From NCBI RefSeq assembly GCF_024868665.1, contig NC_079891.1, positions 17,936,375 to 18,000,374 of the forward strand: 64,000 bases of DNA, written 5' to 3'. The translations under genes and the position numbers were made by a program. The notes below the pieces were generated by a model that worked only from the letters and a program-made list of their open reading frames with translations, made no database searches and was not told the origin of the DNA. Origin of the DNA: Triplophysa rosa (Eukaryota > Chordata > Actinopteri > Cypriniformes > Nemacheilidae). Shown here in pieces: positions 22,106 to 33,710 of this stretch (its first letter is position 1; each line of letters starts with the position of its first letter).

Positions 22106-22939
22106 GTAAGTTTTGAATGACGCTAACGTTAGCTTATCGGCTAAGTAACTTTGCTAGCTGCATAGTTAAATCAATGAGACTGTAAACTCACTGTTAACGT
22201 TACATTGCAAACACGTTAAAAGGATCCCTGGGTATAGAGCGATGTATGGCTTAATATATGAACAATGGCATTGACTTTATAATTGTGAAATAAAAAAACA
22301 GTGTAACTGTCACAGTATTCATAAACTTTGAAAAAATATTTTACTAGGAGGCCGCTATTTTTTGCGTCAGAATCCGTGATGTCAAATGGTTGCACCTAAA
22401 CCTGTTCTCTTTCGCAACAGCGAAGCACACACGTTTTCCATATATAACAGTAAAATATGACACGTAAAACATAAGATCAGATATACAAACACACAGGGAC
22501 AGTAGGTGGCGGTATGTCCTCTTGACACAAGCCAGCCTGCCAGCCATAAAAGAACGCGTTCAGTATTGACGTCTGTTCAATTGAGCGTGCATTAAATCAT
22601 AGCTTTAAACTACCGCCTTTGAGACATTTAAGACTATTTAAGACATCAGCATCCACCGTAATCGTATACTTTATACATTATGAGAATATACTGATAAACA
22701 CAATAATAATGCTTGCGGTTTGGTTATTTATTCTGTATTAGAGCACACGTGAATATTAGCCCCCGTCAGCTAATGACCGAGGGAGAGAAGACAATAACGT
22801 TAGGCTACTGATGTTGATAAATCAACATCAAAAAGTCAAAATCTGGATAAAATGCATTGTATAATGGCTAAAACATCGTGTATATGATAAATTCGAAATG
22901 ATTTTGGTTATTAATATGCATGTTTGTGTTGTTTCTGAC

Positions 22940-23218
22940 AAACAATATTAAAATGTAGGAAAATACACCAAATAGCGTCTTTATTTTCTTTCTTTTTTTA
23001 GCATTATATAAAAGCAGGAGCGACAACAGTAAAGGACGAGAGAGAACCAGGCTTGGACTTTACGTTATGTTTTATTATGTGTGACCGGCAGTCGACCGTG
23101 AGGGAGCTGCCGGCATTTTACTTTCGTTTTGTTGTTTGTTTATTTTATTAAAGTTTTGTTGTTCAACGTTTTCTGGTTCCCTCCTCCTTCTTCCTTGCTG
23201 TGAACATTGTTACACATG
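22940..23218 (+). mobile_element. LTR-like insertion in the hAT element
   Basis: TATATAAAAG (about 23006-23015), a purine-rich leader, GACCGGCAGTCGACCGTGAG and TGCCGGCATTT arms, ATTAAAG poly(A)-like signal and an end TGTTACA resemble a gypsy or BEL solo LTR. I could not fix the left end or a target duplication. It lies between the BED exon and the right terminal repeat, which suggests insertion into the hAT interior. Confidence 0.35.
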
Positions 23219-23699
23219 TACAGTATATATATTATCCTACAGAACCTTATATTTACTGAAGAACTGATTAGTGTGTCGGTGTTTAGTTTGGCTGCCTAGC
23301 TGTGCTTGCAACCAGTTTACATCATCGAAAAAGAACATGGTGGCCTCCTTAGGTTAAAATGAGTATTACATTTAGGTTTTTTTTTAAGAACTGAAAATAT
23401 TTGATGTGTTTCTAACAACAAATGCTAGTAGTGTAAGGCTATTAAAACGCATTAAGCCATACATCTCTCTATACACCGGGTTCGCTTTAAAGGGACTCGA
23501 AAGGACTCGAAACTCAAACTGTAGGACTTGGGACTTGACTTGAGACTTGTCGGTCTTGACTTGGGACTTGACTTGGGACTTGACTCGGGACTTGAGGGCA
23601 AAGACTTGAGACTTACTTGTGACTTGCAATACAATGACTTGGTCCCACCTCTGCCAAAGACACATAAAAACATGTATTCGTGCCATATGACCCCTTTAA

Positions 23700-24297
23700 C
23701 CAGGATAATTATGCTTTAAAAAAGGTTTGGAAAAACGTTTTAGTGGGCTGGTAATGAGAAAGATGTATACATGTCAATTTGTTGAAACATTTAACTTACA
23801 TTCTCACAGACTTAAAGTTTGCTTTTAAAAAAGTCTCATCCCCAGTAAATGTTTTCTACACTCTGTTCACATTACTGTACATCTCTTGAGTCAAGTGGAG
23901 CTCCACATCTCCCCAATTTTAATACATTCTACATCATCAGAATTCAGTAATTAAAATATCTCAAAGATTTATATCTGCAGACAGTGAAGGTCTAAAGTTC
24001 AGAGTGACTTGTAAACGGCGTTCAATCGAATATAAAGCTATTGAAATGAAATGGAAGGCCATGTTATATTTTCTTAGAATGATTTAATGCTTGCTTCCTT
24101 GACTTTGCCCTAAGCTACACAAGGTTTTCATTTGCTTGCTTATTATGTATTTTATTATGTATTAGAGGTTCTTGGATAAATGAAAGCTATGATGTTTAAG
24201 ATAAGTTGACCTAATACCTCACTGATATAAAACAGGATCCTGAATTATAACCATATTCATGAACCTTGGTATTTGATTTACATTCAGTATTCTAAGG
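23700..24297. other. Unique-looking spacer
   Basis: No gene or repeat recognised. Confidence 0.5.
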
Positions 24298-24370
24298 CAG
24301 GGGTTTTCAAACTTTAAGACCCCCAAAACTGATGAACTTTTTGTGAGGGCCCCCTTCCTAAAATACATAT
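24298..24370 (+). mobile_element. hAT-type terminal fragment
   Basis: CAGGGGTTTTCAAACTTTAA is a classical hAT end (CAGGGGT..CAAAC), followed by AGACCCCCAAA and GGGCCCCC. No matching right end was found nearby. Confidence 0.5.
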
Positions 24371-27300
24371 CCATCTACTTTTTGTATCAAGAAACATTTA
24401 AACTATCTTAGATGAATAGTAAGTGTGATATTATAAAGACAACACATTAAATAATTCTACAGTTAACGTAATGTTCAATGTATTAACCTGAAGAGAAACA
24501 TTTTAATTCAAAATTATAACACTTAAATCATTTAGGTATAATACTTTATAAAAGTAGTGTTATATCTTGTAATGCACCTTTTAATGCTTTGTAATGCCTC
24601 ATGGATAAATTTTACTACAGTTAATATATTATAATGCTTATCAATTCATTGTTACACTACGCATTTTTTATTTGGTTATAATTCTTTACAACAAAATTTA
24701 ATGTATTACAACACACATTATGAACAATTATAATGCATTATACCCTTTAATAACCCTTTACAATGCATTATACATAAACGCTTTAGGTAAAGTCTTTATT
24801 GTACAGCAGCAACTTTCACTATAAATGTTTGCTTTACAAAGAATGTGTCCTAACAAACCCCAGTAAATGGGATAAAGTAAGAGAATAGTAGTGAGAAAAT
24901 ATATAACCAATTTTGGAAAGTATGAATTTTTAGTAGACTTAACATTTTTGCTTACACTCTCAAAAATGATGTGTCAAATAATAATTTGTGTGGATTTTGT
25001 GATAAAAAAAAAAAAGCAACAAGCTTGAGTTAAAAGTAACACAAAGTGTGTTGTCCTTAACTAGACACAGATATGTGTTCCATACAGATTGTTTAACCAT
25101 ATGGTAACGACCTCAAACGTCTGCAAAGACAAGAAATACCCGGTTTCTTCAAATAATTTAAGTTCTGGTAAATATACTGTAGTTTATCGCTACAGTATAT
25201 GTCCTTAAAACCTAGCCATATGTTTGTCACCTCCCTAACTCTGTTGTTTATACACTATATAACTACCACAGCAGTCCAGACGCCTGAAAACACAACCTCA
25301 CTTTCACTTGTCTAATACAGATTTCACTTTGTCAAAGAAAAGTACATCAGATTAAACTATATTAAAACTAAGAGTAAGCTGATTAGATTGCTGACTTTGA
25401 CAGTAGAAATGCACAGTGAAGGGCATGTCTAGAGATGAACAACTTCCTCCTCGCGGGCAAATGATTTCAGAGACATGCAAGATGTCACTGATATAGATGT
25501 GTTGTACATAAGCTATTAGTTTCTCCATTAATGTCCCTCGTAGTGTTCAAAAGACTAGAGCTTTATAATTAAATCAGTGCTAAGCGTGACTGCGGTCGCC
25601 ATAAGGACCTTTGTGTTGTGTGTTTTGCTAGCAGTCATGCCACTAAATAACACATGGAAACGGAGTTGCAGGGCATGTTTTCGCATTAGTCTTGGGGAGA
25701 GAAACATCTCTTGCTCTTCAGAACAGATCTAGTGCCTGTGATTTGGATGCGTGTGATTTTCTTTGAGAGGTCAAGCCCGGAGAAACCTGTTTTTTTTTTT
25801 GTCGCTCTGTTGAGGCTGTTGTGGTCGGCCGTTGCATGGCAGAATTCCCTATAGACTCAGGTGCCAGATACCGGGTAATGGGAGGCTTGTGGGCAAGGGG
25901 GACCGGGTGGACCATCTGCTAGGTTTGAGGGAAATCACTAAAACATGTAGGGGTAATATTTTGCATAGAAGAAAAGGTAAGAAAACCTAGTGGACAATGG
26001 GCTTACCGTTTTACACTGAAAGACAATATACATTTTTACATATAGATACAGTAGAGAATCTTTGTATTGTATCCTTGGATTAAATTAAAATTCAGAGAAC
26101 ATGCAGGCTTTAATGTAAAATATTATTGCTGTACATGCAATACAGTCCTTCTGGAACTGGATATATTTGTTTCAGATGCCCAAACATAATTTTACATCTG
26201 ACAAATTCTTCTGCTGATGTTTGGCTGTTTGTCTGCCTTAACAATCAACTGTTTCTAGGTAATCCTGCAGTCGAAGAGAATGAAATTAAACAGATATGCT
26301 TATCTAACGTATTTATGAGAAAGATGGAGGACAAAACTAATATATAAAATCTGAGCTATAATCCTAATATGTTATCAAGGGGAGAGGGATTGTGATGTTG
26401 TTCAGGTGAACCCGACCCAAAGTCGGGGTTTAGAGGAAAGGTTATTGTAATTTTTTAAATAACACAGAAGCTGATTTTATTATTAAAAGGCTGAATGTGC
26501 CATCTGTGCTGGAATACTTGTGATGCTTGTAATGCATCGCATCTAACGTTTTACAACGATTTCGCAATTCTGCTTTTCATCAAGTCAGATGTTCTGCTAC
26601 CAGAGAATTGTCAAGTGGTCCAACGAATTATACACTTCGAACATGTGTATGAGAAGATAAACACTGGCCCTGAGTAATTACATCAGGCCATTGGAATTAA
26701 ATAATATCAATTTTGTGTAATTCTGAGGATGAAAATTGAATGAGCCAATGTGCCTTTTTCTGCCCCTTCTGTTCATACAGTACATGTTGTTCAAAATAGA
26801 CAGACAGACAGACATATAGACAGACACATTAATAGTGATGGTGTTGTAACATCCATGTGATTATTATACTGTACATAGACAAATAGATCATCAGACAAAC
26901 AGGTACATTTGATTGATACTGCTGGTTTTCTATTGTAACATACTTGTGACCTCATACATGTACCCGCTATATAATTTAAAGCTACTGTACTACAAATGTA
27001 ATGGTGAAAAGCTGACCAAGACAGCCATTCAAACATATTTTCTGTCCCGTGTGTTCATTACTATGTCACCATATGGCCTCATGTGGCACTAGCCGCCTCG
27101 TTTCTGAACTGCAGTTGCAGTTTTCCATGACAGGTATGCCAGCCAAAATCAACACATCCAGCTCGAGTGTCTCATCAGACTGCATCTGAACTCATCTGTC
27201 CTGACGGACATTTTCTGCTTGTTGCCTGGGGTATTAGAGTGTGTACAGAACAAAGGAACTAGCATAATGTTTAGTGCTAAAGCAGTTTGTATCTTCTGTC

Positions 27301-28261
27301 CAACGACGGAGAGAGGTATGGCATGTTATACTTCTAGAGACAATGAACTTGATTTTAGAAGTGGTGGCTTTTTAGAGGTAATGTTATTTGTTTTTGGACA
27401 TAGAATGGTGGGTATTTTAATGTATTTGAATATGTGGGGTGTAAATGGAAAGAAAAGAAAAAATGCCCGAAATTGTACATAAATTCTTAAAATGTTCCAA
27501 ATATAAATGCAATGCAACAGGTTATTTGAATATATTTCCCAAAACTGTGGTAATGCTGATGTGTAACCTCAATAACATATGAATAAAATATAGGATCAAT
27601 AGTGCAATTAAATGGACAACTTTAAATTAGAAAACAACAAGTAAATTAGAAAAAGATTGACAGATTATGTTGGTCATGTGATCATGTGCAACACTTTCAA
27701 AATAACCAATATTTAAGAAAAAGTCAAACTATGCTAAAACTTTTTTGTCTGGTTTTCTATTGGGAGGCCAGATGCCACACCCTGAAATACATGATTTCCA
27801 TGTCTCAACAAAACTCATACGGCGGTGACTCATCTAAACTTCTGATTGGTCATTACCTTCATGCACTGTCTATGATTGATTGTGATGCTCAGTGCTGTGA
27901 GCTGTGAAAAATCTTTGAAGCAACGTGATCGGATGTGAACATAATGCTGTAACGGACACGTTTTGTTTATCTTCACCTTTCATTTGCCTTGTCCATTAAT
28001 TGTATTAAACAGGTTATCCCTTATTTCTCAGCATGTGGAATACAAGGTGTGGCTTGTGAGTGTGTGAACAGGCTGAAATGCCTGTGTCTCATGGTGAATG
28101 CGTGAGACTTGAGAGCCCTGACGGTTACCACAAAATAACCATATTGTTTTTCAAAAACCAGTTTAACCATGGTTACTGTAGCAAAACCTTGGTTTTGCCC
28201 ATAGTAATCAATGCACCAAATTTTTACTTCATTTTTACCACACAAAAAATGTATTAGTTAA
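24371..28261. other. Gene-free AT-rich region
   Basis: No gene recognised. Contains a TAATGCATTATA-rich stretch (about 24540-24790), poly(A) and poly(T) runs (about 25004 and 25789), and a CAGA microsatellite at 26798-26826. Open frames are under 90 codons with no domain. Confidence 0.5.
26798..26826. repeat. CAGA microsatellite
   Basis: Short tandem CAGA/TAGA units visible directly. Confidence 0.8.
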
Positions 28262-28586
28262 TTTTTGTAAGGGAGAGGCAAGCGTTAGCAAGCTAGCTTT
28301 GAGCATACAAGCCCACTCTCCCTTCAGAGCGCTCTCCAAAGCCATGCCACCTCCAAAATGTGATGTTGACAGAATATTGTCTGTCAAGCAGGGTGCATGG
28401 AGGTATGTAAATAGTTTGACAGCCATTCGAATGCAATGATTGGACAAACATTTTATGGTCCTACACCTTCCACAGAGGGTCCTATTTAAATATATTTAGA
28501 CCACTTAGCACTATCAGAATGTAAAGAGACTTTCAATCAGCATAACCAAAAATCTTTCTGGAAATTATCGCCTACCCTGCCTTTAA
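28262..28586 (-). mobile_element. TTAA-type MITE fragment
   Basis: The minus strand starts TTAAAGGCAGGGTAGGCGAT (TTAA at 28583-28586) and runs through TTTGGAGGTGGCATGGCTTTGG and GGGAGAGTGGGCTTG. I recognise this as a common cyprinid repeat with TTAA-AGG ends like the foldback family. The far end is ragged near 28262. Confidence 0.5.
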
Positions 28587-29492
28587 GGTGGCATTTTTAA
28601 CGAAATGTCTGAAAACACATTGATATGATATGATCAGACCATGCACAAATTCTCTCCCACACCCCCTCTTCAACATACACAGATAATCAAAGGTAAGCAG
28701 ACGTTCCTCTGCTACCAAAACAGCCGTGTCTGTGTCTGCTGAGTTGTGACCCTCCAGACCGCTGTCTTCTGGCTCTCTCCAGGGTGGCAGAGACTGATGG
28801 TATTTACAGCTGAGGAGAGCTCTCACTGGGGGGCTGCTGATATATCCAGGAAAAGCCACAGGCCTCCATGCATCAGTAAGAGTAATTCAACAGACTCCAC
28901 ACAGTGGGGTCCTCCTGTTACTGAGGTGAGGGGGCTGTGTGTAAAGGTCAGTGGTGGAGACCTTTACAAGAAAAGAAATGTTTGTTTTCTGTGACAGCGA
29001 AGTGAGGTTATTTTAAAAGTATGAGATATCAAGGAAAGGGTACTGTGAATGTATACTTGTATTTAAATGCCATGCAATACTTTTTACGCAATATTACAGT
29101 AAAGGATTTACTGTTCACTTTGAGAAATTATTGTATAATTTTCTATTTAACAGCAGACGTGAATGTACTAATTGTAAATCAATTGAAACGTTAAAGTAAG
29201 CAATTTCTACAAATGGATGTTGATATTTAAACACCCATACAGACACATACCTACTCAAAATAATTAAGAATATTTTCAATTACAGAGTCACATGGGTTTG
29301 GACTATGTGGGTGAGTTAACATGTAGCTAAACATGTAAATGAAGAAGTATTTTATATACTTAGCTACTGTCCCTTTAAATAATTGTATGATTTGCATCTT
29401 AAATTCACAGATACTACAGACATCATTGTAGAACGGCAAAGCTAAAAATATAGCCGCTTTTCTCCTGTACTTTTCTAGCATGGGAGGGGTTG
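28587..29492. other. Spacer, no gene
   Basis: Nothing recognised. The 28650-28930 stretch is less AT-rich but has no supported frame. Confidence 0.5.
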
Positions 29493-29629
29493 CACAGTAA
29501 AATCGCCAGTGTTAAAAAGGGTCAAATTAACACTCACGGTGTATATATAATATACACTCTCAAAGTGTGGATTATATAAACACTGTGAGAGTTAATTTGA
29601 CCCTTTTTAACACCGGCGATTTTGCTGTG
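29493..29629. mobile_element. Palindromic MITE, Tc1/mariner-like, copy 1
   Basis: 137 bases with about 42-base inverted arms: CACAGTAAAATCGCCAGTGT at the left and its inverse (ending GGCGATTTTGCTGTG) at the right, meeting around TATATATAATATACAC. Flanks are TG on each side, a decayed form of the TA seen around copy 2. TA flanks suggest a Tc1/mariner-type source. No coding capacity. Confidence 0.85.
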
Positions 29630-30395
29630 TGGATTCATGTTCTTCACAGATCAGTACCAGTCCTGGAGGCCCGGCGCTGTTCTGATGATGTAATTATTTC
29701 CCAGTGGCACCTGGGAACTGGGCGGTTTAGAAAAGCATCGCTCACCGCCAAGTGTGCAGATGTTTCTAATTGCTTTCCATTACCAAGAATAACAGCTGTT
29801 TATATCTATCAGCAAATAATTCTGCAGAGTTCCAGACTGTTAGGATAACACATCCCACCTGGTGACCATCACCAGTTGTCAACTATAGGAGAAGGACACT
29901 TTGCCATGCCTTTGTTAGAAAGTGCCCCTGATGAGCTATTGGTTGTGTCACCTTCAGACAATTTTTTTATCCACTTGCCAAAATATGTTTGGGCATTGGA
30001 AGCAGCTCTTGGGCATTAGCACCATATTTCTCATGGACAGAACTTCTGTTTATTATAGTATTACAATGTCATTTAAATCGCAATTCAATTCTCATGTACA
30101 GTATCTTCATGAAAAACTAAAACAACTGTAAAAAATTATGCAAATTCCAGCAAATATTAATTTTAAACTGATCCTAAAACTTGTAAAAATGTTAGTAGTG
30201 TGTCTTTTAAACATGAATATGAACTTGTTTTCTAGCAGTATTTTGCAGGAAATCTGTAAACATTGCATCTGTTTTTGTTATTTTGACCAGTTTTTTCAGT
30301 TTAATTTTTTTGCAACTGAATGCACATAAAAAGCAGTATTTCCATTTGGAATTTGGGAAAAATTCCATTTGTGTAAGGAGAATGCATTCCCATAC
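29630..30395. other. Spacer, no gene
   Basis: Nothing recognised. Confidence 0.5.
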
Positions 30396-30781
30396 TTAAA
30401 GGAGCAACGTGGAGATTTTAGTGGCATCTAGTGGTAAGGTTGTGAATTGCAACCAACGGCTTACTCCACCCTCCCTTTCGAAGCACTATGGTGGCTGTAC
30501 AGATGTCATTGCGCTTTCGATTCTCTGCCGATGGAGATAACATATTTATGAAATATGTTCTTTAGAGCAGGGGGTTCATGTAGGGCTACTACAGAAACAT
30601 CATGGCGAATTCCATGTAAGGGACACCTGCGCTGTATGTAGATAGAAATAGCTCATTCTAAGGTAATTAAAACATAACGCTTCATTATGTAGTCTTTATA
30701 CACCTCTGAAGACATAGCTATGTATATTATATTGCACTTCTGTCAATAGATCCTTCAAAAAACTGCACACTAGACCTTTAA
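30396..30781. mobile_element. TTAA-ended cyprinid DNA repeat
   Basis: TTAA at both limits with TTAAAGGAGCAACGTGGAGA at the left. The body GTGGCATCTAGTGGTAAGGTTG and AATTGCAACCAACGGC is a repeat I recognise as widespread in cyprinids. The right arm (CACACTAGACCTTTAA) is a partial inverse of the left. No coding region. Confidence 0.6.
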
Positions 30782-30799
30782 TTCTGATTTGGTACTAAC

Positions 30800-31363
30800 C
30801 AGTGTTAATTCCATTGACAAACGATTTTCGTGATAGTTCACATGTTTTCACCGACAAAAATGAGACTAAATAAACTAAATAAATTGTGATTTACGATGAC
30901 ACCAACTATAATGAAAATATCTTAACATTTTTTCAACTAATAAAAATGAGATGAAAATGGTGTTCCAATCTGAACTAAATCTGTATGTGGTACAGTTGAA
31001 TAATAACGTACTGCTCAACCCAGTGGGACATCAGCTTGCTTGAATATATTTCACACTTGATTTTGTCAGGGCCGCTCTGTAAATGCAGCAATTTACCAGC
31101 AATTGTGGAGCCACAATTGCTGGTAAAACACAACACTTTTCTAACGTCTAATGTAAATAAGGATATGTTATATATAACAACAGTCAAATCTTTGTATAGC
31201 ACATTCAATTACAGTAAACATTTTATTACAGTTAAACAGATTTTAGTCAACTAAATCAAATGTAGATTTGACTAAGAACAGTGCAGTTTACTAAAGTATG
31301 TCTGAAACTAAATTGCATTTTAGTCAAAAGACTATGACTAAAACTAAATCGAAATTAACAGTG
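30800..31363. mobile_element. hAT MITE with near-perfect 8-bp duplication
   Basis: Ends CAGTGTTAATTCC and, inverted, CACTGTTAATTTC. The flanks are GTACTAAC (30792-30799) and GTATTAAC (31364-31371), 7 of 8 bases matching, the size of a hAT target duplication. Subterminal GACTAAAACTAAA-like words are present on both sides. The centre holds a 17-base perfect inverted repeat (31092-31127). Confidence 0.78.
31092..31127. repeat. Perfect 17-base inverted repeat, 2-base spacer
   Basis: TTTACCAGCAATTGTGG, then AG, then its exact reverse complement. It could form a 17-bp hairpin or cruciform. It lies inside the hAT MITE. Confidence 0.9.
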
Positions 31364-31371
31364 GTATTAAC

Positions 31372-32232
31372 AACATACTTGTGAGAGACATTTTAACTTG
31401 TTTGACTGTACACGAATGATAGTAAATTAGTAAATAAGTATTATTAGTACATTTTCAATGCATTTACTCTCTCATTTCTTGATCAAGATCAACATAATGC
31501 AAATGCATTAACATAGCAGATGATACATCTGACCTCTTGTAATGCATTGGGTGCTCAGTAACTGCTCTGATCCCAGGCAGCTGGTCAAGTTCCTTGCAAG
31601 TGAGGACCATATTCTGCTGAGCTTCAGTGTCCACAGACTGTTTTATTTCAGAGCTTTCAGTTTTATTTTTATTTTATGACTCCATCCTAGAGCATTTTGG
31701 AAGTTATTGGCCTCGCTCTTCCTCACACATTTCTTTTCATGGGGCATCAACCTTAATTTCTTTCAGCGCTGACAGCCTGATGCTTATGAAGCTGTTTTTC
31801 CTCTCGATCTCTTTTTTTGTCTTTCACTGAGAAGTCAGTTCTCTTGCTTCGTGTGCGCGGTGCTGCAGTGAGATGTCTTCTTCCATTACTGTAAATGTGC
31901 AGCCGGGGCCTTAGGCTTGTAGTTGAGCTGCAAAACCAGAGACTGAACCACATTGGGTGGCAACACATCTTTGGTGTTTGGAGCTAACAATGCATTGTGG
32001 GCAGAGTAATAAAATCTAAAATCAATATCATACTTGAAACTATGTGCTGATGCTGATATCTAAAAATATCTATTTATAAAATGTGAGCCTGTCTGTGAAA
32101 TCGAAGCAAAGATCTTATAGGATTCAGAGCATCAAAGTAGTCACAGTGGCCATAAATGATGAAAATAAGTAATGTATGTTTATCGATGTAAATTATATAT
32201 AATATATACTATATATACTGTATATATAGGGA
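31372..32232. other. Spacer, no gene
   Basis: Nothing recognised. An AT dinucleotide-rich stretch is at about 32187-32232. Confidence 0.5.
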
Positions 32233-32401
32233 TATATATGAAGAGTTTGGTTCCAAAATGAAATAACTGCAGTTGGTTTGTTTTGATTTAAGCCATAATA
32301 ACTAAAAAAATAAAACACAATAAAACATGATAACATAATAAAATATGTGATTTTGTGAATATGTGAGTTATCTCATTTTGGAACCAAACTCTTCATATAT
32401 A
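32233..32401. mobile_element. TIR MITE with 35-base arms
   Basis: Arms of about 35 bases (TATATATGAAGAGTTTGGTT and on) face each other, with one mismatch visible (AATGAAATAAC against AATGAGATAAC inverted). The arms lie in a TATA-rich context that would suit a TA-targeting Tc1/mariner-type source. 169 bases, non-coding. Confidence 0.75.
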
Positions 32402-32640
32402 GGGATTTTTTATTTGTGATTTACTTGACACTACTTGTTATTTTGCAAAAAATAATGCAGAAAGCATCCTAAATTGATTTATTTTAATCTTTTTTACATG
32501 GTTTTAATCGGTCTGCGTTAAAGATATCAAGATTAAATTTTCACATACTGTAATGTTCTTTATGTAGAATGAGTTTAGAAAACAGTAAATTGCACAAAAA
32601 TGACCTAAGCTGGGTTCTCAGGCAGGGTCATAAATATTAT
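32402..32640. other. Spacer
   Basis: Nothing recognised. Confidence 0.5.
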
Positions 32641-32767
32641 TTAAAGGAGCGATGAATTAAGACATCAATTTTAACCCATGCTTTTGTTATATAAGAGGGA
32701 ATCGTAATCAAGCATACATCCTGTAAGTGTCATAACTGAAAACATTAACAACTGTTATTGACACCAG

Positions 32768-33275
32768 TGTCATGGTTCTGCCCCATCTTGTCTTGCTTTT
32801 CTTGACCTAGTGGCAGAACCATGACAGAACCTCTTGTTTTACGTGGAGAGAGGAGTTTTGGCCCACTTGGCCTTCCACATTCTCTTTCTCTCCGGTGTCG
32901 CATCTCTGTTCCCTCCATTTCGTTTCCTTTATTGCTTGTTATTGGTTTCATGTCCCACACCTGTTCCCTCTTGATTTGTCCCCTTATTTAATGCCCCTGT
33001 GTCCTCTGTCTTGTGCTGGATCATTGTACTGTTGTCGTGTTTGTGTAACGTGGGTGAGGTCCTGTCTTTTAGTTAGTCTAGTTTATTGTAGTTTAATGTC
33101 AAGTGTTAGTATTAGTCCAGTCTAGTTAGTCCTCGTTCCTGTTTCCACGTTTTGTTATGTTACCCCCCCGTGGGTGTTTGTTTTGTATTTTTATATTATT
33201 AAAGTCTTGTTTAACCCCTTACCTCCCGTCTGCACTTGGGTCCTCTGTCTCTCATCTCATCCGAGAACCGTGACA
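32768..33275. mobile_element. Solo LTR, family S, copy 2
   Basis: 508 bases, TGTCATGGTTCTGCCCC to AACCGTGACA, with a perfect 5-bp duplication ACCAG (32763-32767 and 33276-33280). Same family as 18926-19423, with the same 5' hairpin, CCTGTTCCCTCTTGATTTGT block and 3' GTCTGCACTT.GGTCCTCTG. Inserted in the TTAA element. Confidence 0.88.
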
Positions 33276-33449
33276 ACCAGGCCCAGCGAACGCCAGGTCC
33301 TGGAACGTACCTGTCATTTATAGTTTGAACAACGCCTCCACAGAAGAATATCAACGACTACTTCTCTAGCCCTGCCCACTGGTTCGCGCATGACAGTACT
33401 GAAGTAACACAAGTTGCCCGGAACCAGACAGAGAGAGCAAGCAATAAAC

Positions 33450-33710
33450 ATGCTGTTAAAGATCTCAAAATATTGTGCAGTCTGTGCCTGGTTGTGGAAG
33501 AACTCATTCGCTGCAGAAACTTTCTTCTTTAGTAATGCGTGGTTGAAGTTTATTTTTAAAGACATTCCAGCTCACGTGGGTAAAACATTACCGCTGATTG
33601 CTTTGTGAACAAGGCACAGGTCGACGCTGGATTTGCGGAGAGACTAAAATTACAAAGCAGTGCTGTGCCGTCAACATTGGATCTGCTAGGAATGGCACAG
33701 CAATCTTATG
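33450..33710 (+). pseudogene. THAP-like zinc-finger remnant
   Basis: One frame gives KYCAVCAWLWKNSF, later WLKFIFKDIPAHVGKTLP. A shifted frame gives DCFVNKAQVDAGFAERLKLQ and SSAVPSTLD. The Cys-x2-Cys, the Trp, and the FVNKAQ..GF..RL.L order match THAP-type DNA-binding domains carried by fish DNA transposons. The second Cys-x2-His pair is lost in the gap between the frames. At least one frameshift. No full protein. Confidence 0.5.

Larger units (their letters stand above)
21564..23653 (+). mobile_element. hAT element with 8-bp target duplication
   Basis: Ends are CAGAGGTGTGGACTCGAGTC and, inverted, CAGAGGTGGGACCAAGTCA. The outer bases CAGAGGTG are hAT-type. The flanks are a perfect 8-bp duplication CCAAAGAC (21556-21563 and 23654-23661). 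Subterminal arrays of GACTTG/ACTCGA words on both sides are typical transposase-binding repeats. One BED-finger exon survives; the catalytic hATC region is absent, so this is a non-autonomous deletion derivative about 2.1 kb long. Confidence 0.92.
20395..23699. mobile_element. TTAA-ended DNA element remnant hosting a hAT insertion
   Basis: The right end (23680-23699) is GTGCCATATGACCCCTTTAA. Inverted, this is the TTAAAGGGGTCATATG start I recognise from an abundant fish DNA element. The interior includes GATTGGCCAGTTAACCAGTGCG and, before the hAT, CGTAGATTCGTGGGGGTGTGG, typical of the same element. The left terminus is not present, so the start is approximate. The hAT at 21564-23653 interrupts it and the flanks rejoin cleanly across its 8-bp duplication. 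Confidence 0.5.

Noticed and set aside
33414..33608. Stand-alone 64-codon gene
   Set aside because: It is part of the THAP-like remnant of a DNA transposon, with the second half in another frame.
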